A stretch of 64,000 bases of DNA from Microcebus murinus. Its lineage: Eukaryota; Chordata; Mammalia; Primates; Cheirogaleidae. How positions within the stretch are numbered: position 1 is the stretch's first letter; each line of letters begins with the position of its first letter. Below, piece by piece: positions 45,968-58,470 of the stretch. The stretch lies in the NCBI RefSeq assembly GCF_040939455.1, contig NC_134106.1, forward strand, positions 73,167,001 through 73,231,000. Direction: 5' to 3'. The notes beneath the pieces are model-generated. The model was not told the DNA's origin, ran no database searches, and saw only the letters and a program-made list of their open reading frames with translations. Both the position numbers and the translations under genes were made by a program.

Positions 45968-46084
45968 ATGAACATCTCGGAGCTCCCTTGGATTTATTTT
46001 CTTACATCCTGAGCTCTTCTGAACACCTCCTCACTGAGAGGTTTGTCCTCATTTCCTGAGTTGGTAGTAAAATAGAATATTTAC

Positions 46085-46265
46085 TTTGCTAGTAGAAACA
46101 GAAAATGGTGCAGCATGTTTGGAAAACAGTGCAGCAGTGCAAGTGTTTAAACAAAGAGCTACCACATTATCCAGCAATTCCACTGCTAGGTATTAATATA
46201 TACCCAAGAAAAATATAAATATATGTGCACAAAAAACTGTACTTGAATGTTCATAGCAGCATTAT
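46085..46265 (+). mobile_element. Old L1 ORF2-end fragment, plus strand
   Basis: 'ttggaaaacagtgcagcag', 'ccagcaattccactgctagg', 'atatacccaagaaaaat' and 'gaatgttcatagcagcatta' are L1 ORF2 tail landmarks of an old subfamily. Confidence 0.8.
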
Positions 46266-46449
46266 GGGTCCATCTGTAGAACTACTGAGGAACAGCTTTG
46301 TCCATAAAGAGAGTCCCCAGAATTCTCTGTGATGCTTTTCAACTAGGTGGATGACCTTGAACAACTCCCATGAACCAATCTATCTGGGTTTTACTCATCT
46401 TGTCTCCACTGAATGGTATAGCAAGGATAATTCTGTGTCTGCTTTTGCT

Positions 46450-46866
46450 TTCCTATTATTATTTTGGAATATTACAGGGGTACAAATGTTTAGGTTACAT
46501 ATATTCCCCGAGTCAGAGCTACAAGCATGCCCATCCCCCAGATAGAGTGCACTGCACCTACTAGGTGTGAATATACCTATCACCCCCTCCCCCTCCAACC
46601 TTCCTGACACTGATGAATGCTATTTCCATACGTGCACATAAATGCTGATCAATTAATACCAAGTAGATAGTAGATATATGTGGTGTTTGTTTTTGCATTC
46701 TTGTCTTACTTTAATTAGGAGAATGTCTTAATATTACAATGCTGCTTTTTTGTGCCTTGGGCAGATGCCCAGTACTGGGATTGCTGGATCAAATGGTATT
46801 ACTACTTTTAGGTCTTTGAAGTATCTCAATATTACTTTCCATATTGATTGTACTAGTTTGCACTTA
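46450..46866 (-). mobile_element. L1 3' fragment, minus strand
   Basis: Reverse-strand L1 3' UTR ('attacaggggtacaaatgtttagg', 'cagagctacaagcatgcccatcccc') is followed by the ORF2 tail ('cagatgcccagtactgggattgctgg'). The orientation is opposite to the neighbouring plus-strand fragment. Confidence 0.85.
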
Positions 46867-46989
46867 ATTTAAAGTAAAAAAAATAACTTTCATGTTCACT
46901 GATAATGCTATAGTTCTTAGAAGACAAAAAAAATTTCCTAACAAAAGCAGAAGAGAACAGGAAATAAATTTAAAAAGTCATGTTTGTGA

Positions 46990-48718
46990 TGACATGAGAG
47001 CACTATAGAAGAAATAAACAGCAGATGACTTAACATTCCAATGAGGCAATAGCCTTTCTAGGTGATCTGATGTTCTCCTGTGATTGTGTTCTTTAGTGAA
47101 ATTTGCAGATTTGAGTGTGCTTGAGAATTTGAGCTCAGCCCATGCAGAAGATTCTACTAGTAGGAGAATCCAGCTGAGTCTGGCAGGTAAGGTGCGTGGA
47201 GCCACCTTAGCAGGCTGGACCAGGGCTGAACCCAAAACATCAGGCAGTATTTCACCTTGGGACATTAGCTGAGGTCTGGCCAGGAGCAGTGGCTGGGCCT
47301 GGACCACAAAGGTGGAGTTAAGCCTCCCTCATTCCTGCGGGTTTCCTTCTATAAAGCTGCACTGAATGTCCTTCATGTGTGTCTCAGACGTGGTTCCTGC
47401 ATCTCCTGATGATCTTCCAGCCCAAGCTCCACCATGGTCAACTCTGTATTATTTTCATGCAAGGTCTCTCCTGAATGACCATTCTCTTTCCAGTCACATC
47501 CAGATATAAGATGGGGGAAGAGTCAATTTTGGAAGCTCATCTCCACCCTGCTGGGATGACTAGGAATGCTTCATATGACCTAAAGTCCATGTGCTAGGAC
47601 GTTGGCTAACCTGTGGTTCACTGAGGCCTCAGAGCCCTGCGTGATGCAGGACTTCCCCACCAGCTTGCAGGGACATCAGGGCACAATCTGAAGGCCAGTC
47701 AGGAACTAGTCATCACTGTGAGTATTTCCAAGAAATACATATATGATTCCATCAGGGTTTGTAGCTCAACCCCAACATCACCAGCATTCCCTCAATGAAA
47801 AATGTGAGCATCAGAGTTGGGTGTTGCATCAACAGCTGCTGTCTGCCACGTGTCCTTCCATGTGTCCTTCACTGCTGCCCCAAACTCTAATATTCTTATT
47901 CTTGGAAGACAAAAGTACCTTATATTATCTTATATTTTCAAATATTCTGTTGAATGTGCCATATAAATGTATGGCTTTTGATTCTTCCATACTTGATCAT
48001 TTATTTTTAAAGTCCAGATATGGAATTCAAAAATCTTGCCTTTTATTTCAACATGCTATGACTGAGACTAATCCAAAACTTTGACACATGACTTTTTCTT
48101 TAAAATAGATTTACAAAGTCTATGGAGCAGTCAAAGCCCAAGAAAATGGACAATTTTACTTTGGTACTCCCTGAAATGTGGTATGAAATGCTGTGTCTGC
48201 CCCTTTATTAGGGAGACATGTGCTAAAAATATAAATAAATAAAGGTGGGGGGATTGTGCACGTGGGTGTAGGGGAAGGTTTAGAGTCTATATCACTAAAC
48301 GAATCCCGGTCCCTATACACTAGTAACTATTCAGCCAAAATAAAATCCAAAAAATGCATTACTTTTGGATTTCCATCAATCAGACTGCATGAAAAACCTG
48401 TTACACTAAATGGATTTAATTGACAAATAAATGTATGGCGGGCAGGGAAGATTAGAATCAGCTTTCTTTCAACTTTCTCTTCTATCCTGTCTGGTTTCTC
48501 ACAGGGCACTTGAACCCTTTCCATTCTCCTGTAGGTTCTGCCAGGCCAAGGCTGTCACAGCTAACAGATACTATATGTGCCTGCCAAGGTGAAGCCATAG
48601 CCCTCATGGTCCAGATCAGTGGCCTGCACATATTCTTTGAAGTTCCCTGCAATGTGCTCTATGGCACCCGAACACTAGACAAACAACTCGGTTGAGCAGC
48701 TGGGCCACCCAGCAGAGA
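46990..48718. repeat. Start of a third diverged IGKV2 unit, no gene
   Basis: From about 46.99 kb the sequence aligns with 19.99 kb onward, and from about 47.82 kb with position 1 onward ('gtgttgcatcaacagctgctg' against the 'tgtgcctacagctgatcc' type). It leads directly into the IGKV2 gene at 48.7 kb. No gene lies within it. Confidence 0.6.
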
Positions 48719-48746
48719 GGTTTGTGTTTAGGGCTGTACCACTGTG
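48719..48746 (-). other. V-kappa RSS (12-bp spacer) of the 48.7-kb IGKV2 gene
   Basis: Minus-strand heptamer CACAGTG (48740-48746), spacer GTACAGCCCTAA, nonamer ACACAAACC (48719-48727). Confidence 0.93.
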
Positions 48747-49504
48747 GGAGGAGGTTGTATAGCTTGCATGCAGTAATAAACCCCGACATCTTCAGCCTCC
48801 ACCTTGCTAATCTTCAGTGTAAAGTCCGTGCCTGACCCACTGCCACTGAACCTGTCTGGTACCCCAGAGGCCCGGGTGAAACCCAAGTAGATCAGGAGCT
48901 GTGGAGACTGGCCTGGCTTCTGCAGGTACCAATACAAATAGGTCTTTCCATCGCTATGCAGGAGGCTCTGGCTAGACCTGCAGGAGATGGAGGCCGGCTC
49001 TCCAGGGGTGACTGGCAGGGACACTGGAGTCTGGGTCATCACAACATCCCCACTGGATCCTGAAATAATGAGAGAGAAGATCAAGGTTATGTACACACAT
49101 TAGGAGACATTTTCACAATTTTCTTTAGTTCTTTCAGGCTAAGTTATACTTCATACGTGTGACTTTGATTCATTTTCCCAAAACATTCAATTTCAAAGAG
49201 AAGAGAAGTTTTCACATCAGGAGAGAACCTGGATAAGTCCCCTACACAACCCATCTTTCTGTTTCAGAGTCTTCACCAAAAAAATTGCTCCTTCAGAAAC
49301 CTTCCTCACTCTCTCAGATCTAAGTCTGACTTGACCCATCCTGGAGGACAAGACGTGCACATCTAACACATGCACAGAGCACACGTGGCAGGCAGTGGGG
49401 CCCCACAGCTCACTCTCCCACCCCGTCCTCCTTCCTCATCTCCTTCTGTCCTTACCAGAGACCCAGAGCACCAGCAGCCCCAGGAGGTGAGCAGGGAGCC
49501 TCAT
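48747..49504 (-). CDS. IGKV2: Immunoglobulin kappa variable segment, subgroup 2-like, open
   Basis: The leader exon (49456-49504) reads [16 protein letters not shown] with a GTAAGG donor. The intron is 396 bases and the V exon is 48747-49059. The domain begins [18 protein letters not shown]. It has [52 protein letters not shown] and [13 protein letters not shown]. Both cysteines and the tryptophan are present, and no lesion is seen. By unit order it occupies the first V position, which is a pseudogene in the other units. The next V upstream is IGKV1-like rather than IGKV2. A perfect octamer lies at 49604-49611. SPQLLIYLG and MQA are like human IGKV2-28. Confidence 0.95.
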
Positions 49505-49603
49505 TTTGAGAAGTTGGACTGAGGAGTCCTGGTCAGTCCAGGCCAGGTTACGTCTGAGCTTTTATCTCAGACTTCTAGGGGCAGGTCCTCCCCAGGGGAC
49601 AGT

Positions 49604-49611
49604 ATGCAAAT
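49604..49611 (-). promoter_or_regulatory. Octamer promoter element of the 48.7-kb IGKV2 gene
   Basis: A perfect ATTTGCAT on the minus strand about 100 bases before the leader ATG. Confidence 0.9.
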
Positions 49612-49764
49612 GCCCTGGTGGATGCAGTCCTGTGGAACGAGCCAACAAGAGCGTGGTTGTGTCTCTTGTGAGCAAAGTAACAGAAAATGTTCTCTGTGGT
49701 TGGAGGGAAACTAACAGAGGAAAAAGTCTATTTAGCTCCAGTAGGAGAAAGGACATATTATACG

Positions 49765-52700
49765 TTTTCCTTCCTTTTCCTCCACTTTTTATAATAGTTC
49801 TTCAGCATTTTCCCAGGCACACTATACATTTCTTTTATGAGGTTGATTTTGCATAAATATTTGATGAATTGGTTTTTATACCTGCTTGTATTATAGATAC
49901 TAGGTTTGGTCTTTTCTATTCTTTTATGAGATAAAACACATAAAGGGTAGAAATATTAAATGTACAATTAATTTTTTATGCATAGTTTCCAAATGAAACT
50001 ATAGAACATTTCAGAATCCCCAGATAGTTCCATCATGCACTTTCCCTGTCAGTCACTGCTCCCCTGTCCCAACCAAGGTGACCGTCCTTCTGACATCTGT
50101 CACAAGTGTGTCTCTTCCTGAAGTTTAATGTCATATAAGTTAAAGTAAACATTTTGTTGTTGTTTCTAGTTTCTTTTTTGTTTCTTGCCTGGTTTTGAGG
50201 CCCTCATTCTTTCCTGTTCATTCAGGTTATTTTCATTTCCTTTAATTCTGAAAAATTTCCTCTTAAATTTCTTGCAGAGAGTGTATGAAAGTAATCATTT
50301 CTCCTGATTTGTTTTTATCAAGAGTATGTTTTTACTTTGTCTTTATTTTTGAAAGCTGGGAAAGGAAAAGAGTTTAACCGGTTTAGGGAAACTGCAGATT
50401 TGTAGAGAGTGGTTTTATAGGTTCAGGAGTCAGAACAGAAGTTTTCAAAACTGCCGAGGAGAAGAGTGCCTGAGTCTGTGCTGGGGGATGAGCTGTGCCC
50501 ATCGGAGTGGAAAGGAGATTAGAGGACCATCGCAGGAAGAGTCCTTTGCCTGCACAGACAGCAACATCTGTCTTCTGGGAAATGAGATCAGTAGCTGGGG
50601 AGTCAGAGCCGGGTCCTGCTCCTCTTTGTCACTGTGGTCATCTGTGCACACACACTCCTGGGGACAATTGAGTGTTCCTCTTTGTGGCAGCCTCAGGACC
50701 CTTGGGAAAGGTTGCTAAGCACCAAATGAAGGCATACTTGCAAAGTAAAGTTCTGATCAATTCTTCATTCCAACAGGATTCAATCATGTACCAAGGTGTA
50801 GAAAGACAGAAATGAGTCCAGAGGCTTCTATTTTGTTCCTAGCAGGCATGTGCCACACAACATCTCACTGAGTCTAGATGTGTGGTAAAACAGGAAAACA
50901 CAGATTATATTCTGTGACCTACACAGAAATTCTACAATCAGGCTGAGCTAATGGCTTTTACTTTCCCCATCACCTGAGCTAAAGCTGACCAATATAATAT
51001 TACACATACTGCCACATAGATAGATGTATTAAATTAGAACTGATGGCATAAATACGACCATTTAGTAGTCCATTTAGAAATACATTAAGAGGAAATTGAA
51101 ACAAAATAATCTATGAATAAAAAGAAATGTGCCTCATCTATGGAAAAAATGTACATATAGGAGTAAAATCCCTCAAAATTCCATGGCTAAAAACACTGAG
51201 CTTTTATTTTCATGTTCGTGGGTGTTCATGTTAACAATCTTCTGGCTGATCAAGGTGGTCAGCAGGGTGGTTCTACTGTGGGACACTGAGCTTCTCTCTA
51301 GCCTTTGGATTGTGTTTGATGAGGAGCCAAGATAGTGCCCACTCAAGGCAGAGCATCTGTAGGGCAAAGTAGCAGGACTGAACAACATCCCCAAACCAGG
51401 CTAAGCAGGCAAATGTAAGTCCAATCATGTCTAAGAAAGGTGCATATAATTTTAATTTATTCTTTTACCTTATTAATTTACAGTCTCTAAAAATATTTAC
51501 TGCATTTAATTTTCAAGGTAATTGTGTATGGAAAAATAATTAGGTTTTTCATAATTTTTATTTTACTAATTTAATTACTTCTCCAATGTAATTTTGCTTT
51601 AAATAGAAATAAAGCTGGGTGTGTTTTCAACATAAGGCTTTCCTCAATGGGAAAAGAAATATCTTTAGCTAAAGGTAAATGTCCTTGAACACGTAGCTCC
51701 TTAAAACTTCTGTAGATTACCTGTGAAGTTGTTAAAATGAAGATGGTCATTCAGTTTGTCTAAGATGCATTTGCTACTTTGCATGTGTAACATGCTCACA
51801 ATCATGTTGATGATGCAGCTGGCATCGGGACAAATGTTGAGCAGCAAAGTTTTCATATCAAGGAAAAAATATACTTTAGCACCTTAGGTTTTCTTGTTAG
51901 TCAAGAAAGGTTTTTCATATGTTTGTTAATGGTTGGTATAGATTCTAGGCTATTTTCTTATCTTTCAGTTTACTCTGTGACTTAAGAAAAGTTTCTTTCA
52001 ATGATCCCATAGTTGCTACTAATGTGTGGAAGCACATTCAAGCATATTCTGAGGCCATCACATACCTGAAAAGTTCTGAGATTTGGGCAAATATTGACTT
52101 AGTGTGGCTATAACAATTCAATCCCAACACCACCACCATTTCTGGAAGCACATTTCCCAAAACTGCTTTCTTTTCTGTGGTTTCTTATAGAGTTACTCAA
52201 TCAGGTGCCCACCTATCATATTTGAATGTCAGAAGAGGATGATTCAATATTCATAGACACCTGCAGGCAGACACTTGGACACACTGAGGAGTGGAGGATC
52301 CCCTGGTGAGGAGCTGCATCAGCTGAGAACATCAGCACCCCCACCTTTGAGCCTCCAAGACCGGTCTGAGGACCACATGGCCAGGCAGCTCATGACATCA
52401 GTGGCAGAGAGACTCTGGCTACTGTCAGACCACCAGAGAGTCCCCTGTTTCTAGCATCAGCTTCCCTGACGACCCTACACCCAGGCTTGTACTTCCAATT
52501 CTAATTTCCTGTATTAAAGCAATTTTTGCTTCAAATCTGTAGAGTGGCTTGTATTTTGCTGTATGAACCCTGACTGATGCCATAAAAAAGGCTCCTCACG
52601 TATCATAATTATTGTCCTTCATTAACTCAGGAGAGGCTTTGTCATGTCTGCACTGCTGAGGCTGAGGAGGAAGAGTTAGAACACAGAGGAGCCTCCCTGG

Positions 52701-52829
52701 CCCTGTCCACCAAAACCTTCACAGCTTGGCTGTCTCTAAGAAAAGCTCTGGGCAGATGGAGGCACCGGGAGGTGCAGCTCCAGGAGGAGCAGCTGGGGCA
52801 GCCCCGCCTCCCACATCTGCTTCCCTGGG
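49765..52829. other. Intergenic DNA, no gene recognised
   Basis: Homology to the flanks of the other IGKV2 genes ends near 49.76 kb. The rest is AT-rich, with a GC-richer patch at 50.46-50.72 kb whose short open frames have no recognisable domain. No repeat family was assigned with confidence. Confidence 0.5.
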
Positions 52830-52857
52830 GGGTTTTGTTCGGCCTTGTAACACTGTG
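52830..52857 (-). other. V-kappa RSS (12-bp spacer) of the IGKV1-like gene
   Basis: Minus-strand heptamer CACAGTG (52851-52857), spacer TTACAAGGCCGA, nonamer ACAAAACCC (52830-52838) with one mismatch to ACAAAAACC. Confidence 0.92.
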
Positions 52858-53325
52858 TGAGGGTTATTTTTATACTGACGACAGAAATATGTTCCAGCAT
52901 CATCAGTCTCCAGGCCTCTAATGGTGAGAGAATAATCCGTCCCAGACCCACTGCCACTGAACCTCGATGAGACCCCAGAGTACAAGTTGGATGCTACATA
53001 GATGAGGGCCTTAGGTGGTTTCCCTGGTTTCTGCTGGTACCAGGATAAACGATTGCTAATGTCCTGACTGGCCCGGCAAGAGATGGTGACTGTGTCTCCT
53101 GGAGATGCAGACACGGAGGATGGAGACTGGGTCACCTGAATGTCGCATCTGGTACCTGAGATTGGAAACATAAAACAAACAATCATCTAATTAATATATT
53201 ATAAGACGACCTCCCTGAGGCAGTACTGAGCACACTGGCTGAGAACATTCCTGGTGTTCTCTCTCCTTACCTGGGAGGCAGAGCAGCAGGAGCCCCAGGA
53301 GCTGAGTGGGGACCCTCATGTCCAT
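52858..53325 (-). CDS. IGKV1: Immunoglobulin kappa variable segment, IGKV1-like, open
   Basis: The leader exon (53271-53325) begins [18 protein letters not shown], the hallmark subgroup-1 leader, with a GTAAGG donor. The intron is only 115 bases, as is typical for IGKV1, and the V exon is 52858-53155. The domain begins [17 protein letters not shown]. It has [28 protein letters not shown] and [19 protein letters not shown], then DYSLTI and [12 protein letters not shown] before the RSS. Both cysteines and the tryptophan are present. GVSSRF replaces the usual GVPSRF, and an arginine stands just after the second cysteine, both mildly unusual. It is the only IGKV1-type segment in the window, between two IGKV2 units. 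The octamer at 53412-53419 is perfect. Confidence 0.95.
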
Positions 53326-53411
53326 GCTGTGCCCTGACGGGGACTGACTCCTGCACAGGGTGTGACCAGCCTGTTGATAAGTCTGCAGGGCAGGGGCTGT
53401 GCTGTGGGAAT

Positions 53412-53419
53412 ATGCAAAT
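53412..53419 (-). promoter_or_regulatory. Octamer promoter element of the IGKV1-like gene
   Basis: A perfect ATTTGCAT on the minus strand about 87 bases before the leader ATG. Confidence 0.9.
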
Positions 53420-53689
53420 CAGCAGGGGCTGGGCAGGCTGGGCACAGCTGCAGGGCTGGCTCATCTCAGTGACTCAGGAGAGGCCCAGTGTCCCCAGTGT
53501 CCTAGGTCAGACCAGGGCAGCACAGATTCACCTGCAGACAATGTCTTTTTCCCTGAAGGACATTTTGTTGAAAAGGAAATTTGGGGGCACCATTTTTAAA
53601 ATTTGAATTGGGTGTAGAGACTATATGGAGTGATGTATTTCAAAGTTGTATTGAGCGTATGTAGCACAATATTCTTATTTATAAAGAAT

Positions 53690-54215
53690 GTATAATAAAG
53701 GCTTAGAGGGTGGGACTTTCTGGTATTCAACATGCTGTCAATTGTTTCCAGATGTGACTCTTGGGACACCACCACTGCATCTCCTGCTGACCTCCCCAGG
53801 CCCAGCTCAGCCTTCTGGTCCACAGCCCCTTCTTCTAAGTACATGGTCTCTTCTGAGTGACCATCCTCCCCAATGGGAGAACAAATGAGACCACTCATCC
53901 CCAGGTGTATATGGAGGACAAATTCCATTTTTCGAAGGTCACTGATGTCCTCCTCGCTTCACTAGGAATGTGTGATATGACTTATGGTTCATTTAGGCAG
54001 GAAACTCACAAACTCTTGTGTCACTAAATCCTTAGAGCCCTGTGTGATTTGCCACTCTCCGTGACCTTGCAGTGGCACCTTTAGTGCCAGGCACGTGTCC
54101 CTACAGCTCTGTGATTCTTCCTGAGACAGACATCAGAGCTTCCATCTGGGTTCATATCTCACCCCCGACCCCACCAGCATTAACACCCCAACATATGAGC
54201 CACTGATCTGTGCGC
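53690..54215. repeat. Start of the fourth IGKV2 unit, no gene
   Basis: Aligns with 20.35-20.83 kb and 47.4-47.82 kb. It carries the single-arm ancestral version of the palindrome found at 20544 ('gaatgtgtgatatgactta' near 53967). Confidence 0.65.
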
Positions 54216-55151
54216 TGTGCCTACGGCTGCTCTCCACCACTCGCTTCCTGTTCTGATTTACTTCCTCTCCCCAAGGGCTTCATATTCTTCTTATTCAGAG
54301 GGCAAATATTAAAGCATACTATCTTGTATTTATCAAAATTCTGTTGAACGTGGCATACTACACTCACTAATTCATTCAGACTTGGTTCTTGTTTGTATAT
54401 TTTGAAACGTGGCATTGGAATTCAGAAAACAACATTTTTTTACTTCAACTCATTTTGACTGAGAGTGTTCAAAGACTTCTGAGACTAGACTTGATTATTA
54501 AATAGATTTGAAAAAGTCTATCTCTTAGTGAAAACACCAAGACTGTGAAATGTTATTCTTGTCTACTCCTCTGAGAACCTGTGCCTAGTTGGCTACTCCC
54601 CTTTAGAACCTAAAGCCCTGCGCCTGCTCTGGTTCTGGAGGGAGACGTGTGCCCAATAAGGGTAAGACACAAGTGGTGAAGGGGTAAAGACAGATGTTAT
54701 CATCACCAAATATTATCTGGCTGCATATAGAATAGTGAGTATTAAGCCAAGGCAATATCAAAAAATGTGCCACTGTTTTGTTGTCATGAATCAGCCTCAA
54801 TTGGTTGACTGTTAACCTAAATTAATGTAATTGACAAATGCATGCAAAGGAGAGAGGATTACAATGAGCTTCAGGTCAGAGAATCCAGTCAGGTTTCCCT
54901 TCCTCCTGTCTGGTTGTTCAGAGGACACTTGGACCCCTCTAATCTGCTGCAGTTTCTGCTATGCTCAGGCTGCCACAGTCGATGTGGCCCCATGTATGGT
55001 GCCTGAGCTGTAGCCAGGAACTCATGGTCCAGCTGCAACTTGTTCCCCTGAGGTCTCCAACATCTTCCTCTTACACAGATTCAGAGAATACATTCTGTCT
55101 GCTCCCTAGTGAAGGAAAAAACATGGGCAGCTGGGGCAATCCAAGAAGGGA

Positions 55152-55179
55152 GGATTTTGTTTGGGGCTGCACCACTGTG
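55152..55179 (-). other. V-kappa RSS of the 55.2-kb pseudogene
   Basis: Minus-strand heptamer CACAGTG (55173-55179), 12-base spacer GTGCAGCCCCAA, nonamer ACAAAATCC (55152-55160), identical to the copy at 937-964. Confidence 0.8.
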
Positions 55180-55486
55180 AGAAGAAACTTTGTAGTTTGC
55201 ATGAGGTCATAAACTCCTAAATCCTCAAGCTCCATCCACCTGCTGATTTTGATTGTGAATCTGTCCCTGACTTGGTGCCACGGAACCTGTCTAAGGCCCC
55301 AGAATCCCAGGTGGTAAAGTTATAAATCATGCACCTTGGTGGTTGCCCCGGCTTCTGCAGGTACCAATGCCAATAGGTGTTTCCATCGCTATGCACGAGG
55401 CTCTGACCAGCGCTGCAGGAGATGGAGGCAGCTCACCAGGGGTGACCGGCAGGGACAGTGGGGTCTGGGGCATCACAGCATCCCCA
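55180..55486 (-). pseudogene. IGKV2: IGKV2-like pseudogene, V exon only, copy of the 1.0-kb pseudogene
   Basis: The exon starts after the same TTATTTCAG acceptor and shares the missing seven bases at its start. It also shares the one-base loss after GEP (55425-55432 here). There is no leader exon or octamer. It adds changes of its own, for example CCCCAGACC in place of ACCCAGACC near the start (reading AVMPQTPLSL). Gene death preceded the duplication of the unit. Confidence 0.88.
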
Positions 55487-56902
55487 CTGAAATAATGAGA
55501 GAGAAGTGTAAGGTTGTGCATAAACTTTATTGGACATATTCATTTCACTATAATTTTTTTCAGGCTAAATCAATTTTTGCTAATTTTGATTTAGACTGCA
55601 AAAAACAAATATCCAGTTTACAAAATGAACATATTTACAAGGCCCAAAGGAGCCTCTAGTAGTCACCTTCGCTATCCTCCATCCCCTCTTCCTGTGTCAG
55701 AGTGTTCAGCAGAGCACAAGTCCTTCTCGTTTTAGAGTCTTCCTCACTCTCTCAGATCTAAATCTCACAGGCCCCATCCTGGAGGACAGGACACGCGCAT
55801 CTAACAACGCGCAGGGAATACACATGGGAGGCAAAGGGCCCTCTTCCTTCTCCATGCCCTGTCTGGATAGGCCAGGGCTGCCAGTCTGGACTTCATGTCT
55901 CCTCTGCAGCGTCTCCTTGCTAGAGTCTGCCAACAGAGGGCAGTAGAGGGAGAGGGGGACAAGAGCAGGAGAAGCCTCTTTGCTCCCTGCTGGTGTCTGT
56001 AATCACTCCCCTCCCAGGAAAGCTCTTCACCTTGGCAGCTGCACTTGGTTTCAGAGGCAGAGGTTTGGGTTTCCAGGTGAGAGTGCACTGTCTCCTCAGA
56101 GATACCAGCATCCACTTGGGGAGGCCGAGGGCTTTTCCTCAGGGTTCAGAATCCCGTATCCCTGGGGGCCACCTCAAAGCTGCTAAAGTTGGACAGCGCC
56201 CATCTGACTGCACCCTGACTCACTCATATTTAAACACATTCTTACAACTTTTACAGGTTATTTGTCCAGAGAAAAGCAGCCCAGGTGAGCTTCTCTGTCC
56301 CCTGAAGCCTGCAGGCCTTGGGAGCCCTGTCCTGAGGGCCCTGCGGACTGCTAAGCCCTGCTGCCTGAGAACACTGCCTCCCCCACCCCTGTGCTGCCTG
56401 CCCTCACCCCACCCCTCACCAGGACCCAGGCCTGCTGCCCACAGGCCATCTGGTCAACCTGTTTCCTGAGACACGTCTCAGCAATGTACCCTGACTATAG
56501 ACAATTCTGCTGCCCCTCAACATTTGTGCCCTGGGGCCTCATTTGCCTTATCCTAATTCCAGTCCTGACAGAAAGAATAGAGGACAGGAGATGGCTTAGG
56601 ATTCTGTATGGGGGGAGGATGTCCTTGAGTATGAAGGCAAAATAAATATGTTTTTAGAGAAGCAAAAGTTAAGAGAATTCATTGTCCTTCTGCCTGCACT
56701 GCCAGAGCAATCAGTGATCTTCAGGTGGAGAGGAATGATTCCAGAAAGAAACCCGGAAATCCACATAACCATTAATAGGCTAAACATACCAATGAAAAAA
56801 ACCTTATTAAATCTAGATTTTAAAAAAATACTTGTTTTCTTAAATACATAAGAACAGATAGTTTTAAAGTTGTAGGATGGATAAAAGAGAATGAAAAGAA
56901 AG
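55487..56902. other. Former V intron and intergenic DNA, no gene seen
   Basis: Counterpart of 1271-2689. Open frames on both strands near 55.8-56.5 kb occur because the DNA is GC-rich, and they differ between the copies. Confidence 0.55.
55930..55943 (+). promoter_or_regulatory. CTCF-like core motif, duplicate of 1716-1729
   Basis: CCAACAGAGGGCAG, identical to the first copy, matches the CTCF core consensus at 13 of 14 positions. Its retention in both copies is compatible with function but may only reflect recent duplication. Confidence 0.4.
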
Positions 56903-57015
56903 GTGTTCACATCTTTGCAATTGTGAATTGTGCTGCTATAAACATTCGACTGCAGGTGTTTTCTTTAAATAAAATTTTTTTATTTCTGTTGAATAAATGC
57001 CCAGTAGTGAGAATT
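56903..57015 (-). mobile_element. Old L1 3'-end fragment, duplicate of 2690-2800
   Basis: It contains 'gaattgtgctgctataaacattcgactgcaggtg' on the plus strand, clearer than in the first copy, which identifies the L1 ORF2 tail in reverse. Confidence 0.75.
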
Positions 57016-57394
57016 TTTTTTATTTAAAAGAATAGATGAAAATAAAATTTATGTTAAGAGTTAAAGCAAACAAAAAACCCCCAGAAATCTGTTCAACTAA
57101 GCATGCCAGTAAGAGAGTGAAATCAGAAGTAAAAAATGTAAAATTTCTCTTTATGTGTGTCTCTGTCTCTCTATATATGATATACATTTATTTATATATC
57201 TGTTGTATATATGTATGTTTTAGATGGATTGACATATTTGTGATGTATCATACACATATATATGTACAAATACAATGATATATTTTATGCACATATATGA
57301 TTAATGCATATGTATCAATCTAACTAATACAGCAAATCTATTGGAAACATGGTCAGAGTTACACAGACATTTCACTAGACACAATACTAAAATG

Positions 57395-58470
57395 TCCCAT
57401 AAACACATGACAAGATGTTTAGCTTCATTAATTATGATAATGTAAATTATAATCACAGTGAGATACGGATAGAAAGATGTAAATTAAAATGTCTTACAAT
57501 ACCAAGTACTGGTGAAGATATAGAACAACAAGAATCTCATACATTGCTGGTGGGAGGGTACCTTTGTGTACCCTCTTTGGAAATCAGTGAAATTATTCAC
57601 TGAAGATGACTATGCTGGCAACAATGTACTTTATTGAACTTCTAACGTGTATAGATGTTATATATATAACTATATATAACTATAAGAAGCACAACATGAG
57701 GAAAGAGGGAATAGAGCTCTATAGGACTGACATTTCTATATTTCACTGGAACAAAGATAGCACAGATCTAAATTCTATTCTGACATGTTAATATCAATAT
57801 GGTAAAAGAAAAAAAGGCAGATTTCTTTCAAAGGGGGAGAGAGAGTCACAGATGGTTTTCTGACAGTAATGATCAAATAGTAAATGACAAGTATATGTAG
57901 GCTGCCACAAATTTAATTTTATACTCATCAACTAATTTCCTAAAATCATGTAAATGAATTTTCAGATTTAAAAGACATTTGCACTACAATGTTTATAGCA
58001 GAACAATTCACAATTGTAAAGATGTGGAAACAACCCAAACACCCATCAATACATGAGGGGATTAATGAAATCATGTATAGGTTACCATGGAGTTCTACTC
58101 AGCCACAAAAAGCAATTATTATCCAGCACCTCTTGTATTATCCTGGAAAGAGCTGGAGCCCATTCTATTAGGTGAAGTATCACAAGAATGGAAAAACAAG
58201 CACCACATGTACTCACCATCAAATTGGTATTATTGACTTAACTGATCTACACTTAAATGCACATATAGTAGTAACATTCATCGGGTGTCAGGCAGGTGGT
58301 GGGGAAGGAGAGGGTCAGTATATTCACACCTCATGGGTGCGGTGTGCACCATCAGGGGGATGGCCATGCTTGAAGCTCTGACTCGGGTGGGGCAAATCCA
58401 ATATATGTAACATAAACATTTGCACCCCTGAAATATTCTGAAATAAAAATATTAAATAAAATAAACATGA
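57395..58470 (+). mobile_element. Old L1 3' fragment, duplicate of 3180-4258
   Basis: It has the same landmarks as the first copy, including 'ttgctggtgggagggtacc' near 57545, 'aacaattcacaattgtaaagatgtgg' near 58003 and an AATAAA tail near 58440-58465. Confidence 0.88.

Noticed and set aside
55993..56469. A 158-codon plus-strand frame in the second unit
   Set aside because: The same region in the first unit (1779-2046) breaks into short frames, so the frame is not conserved.
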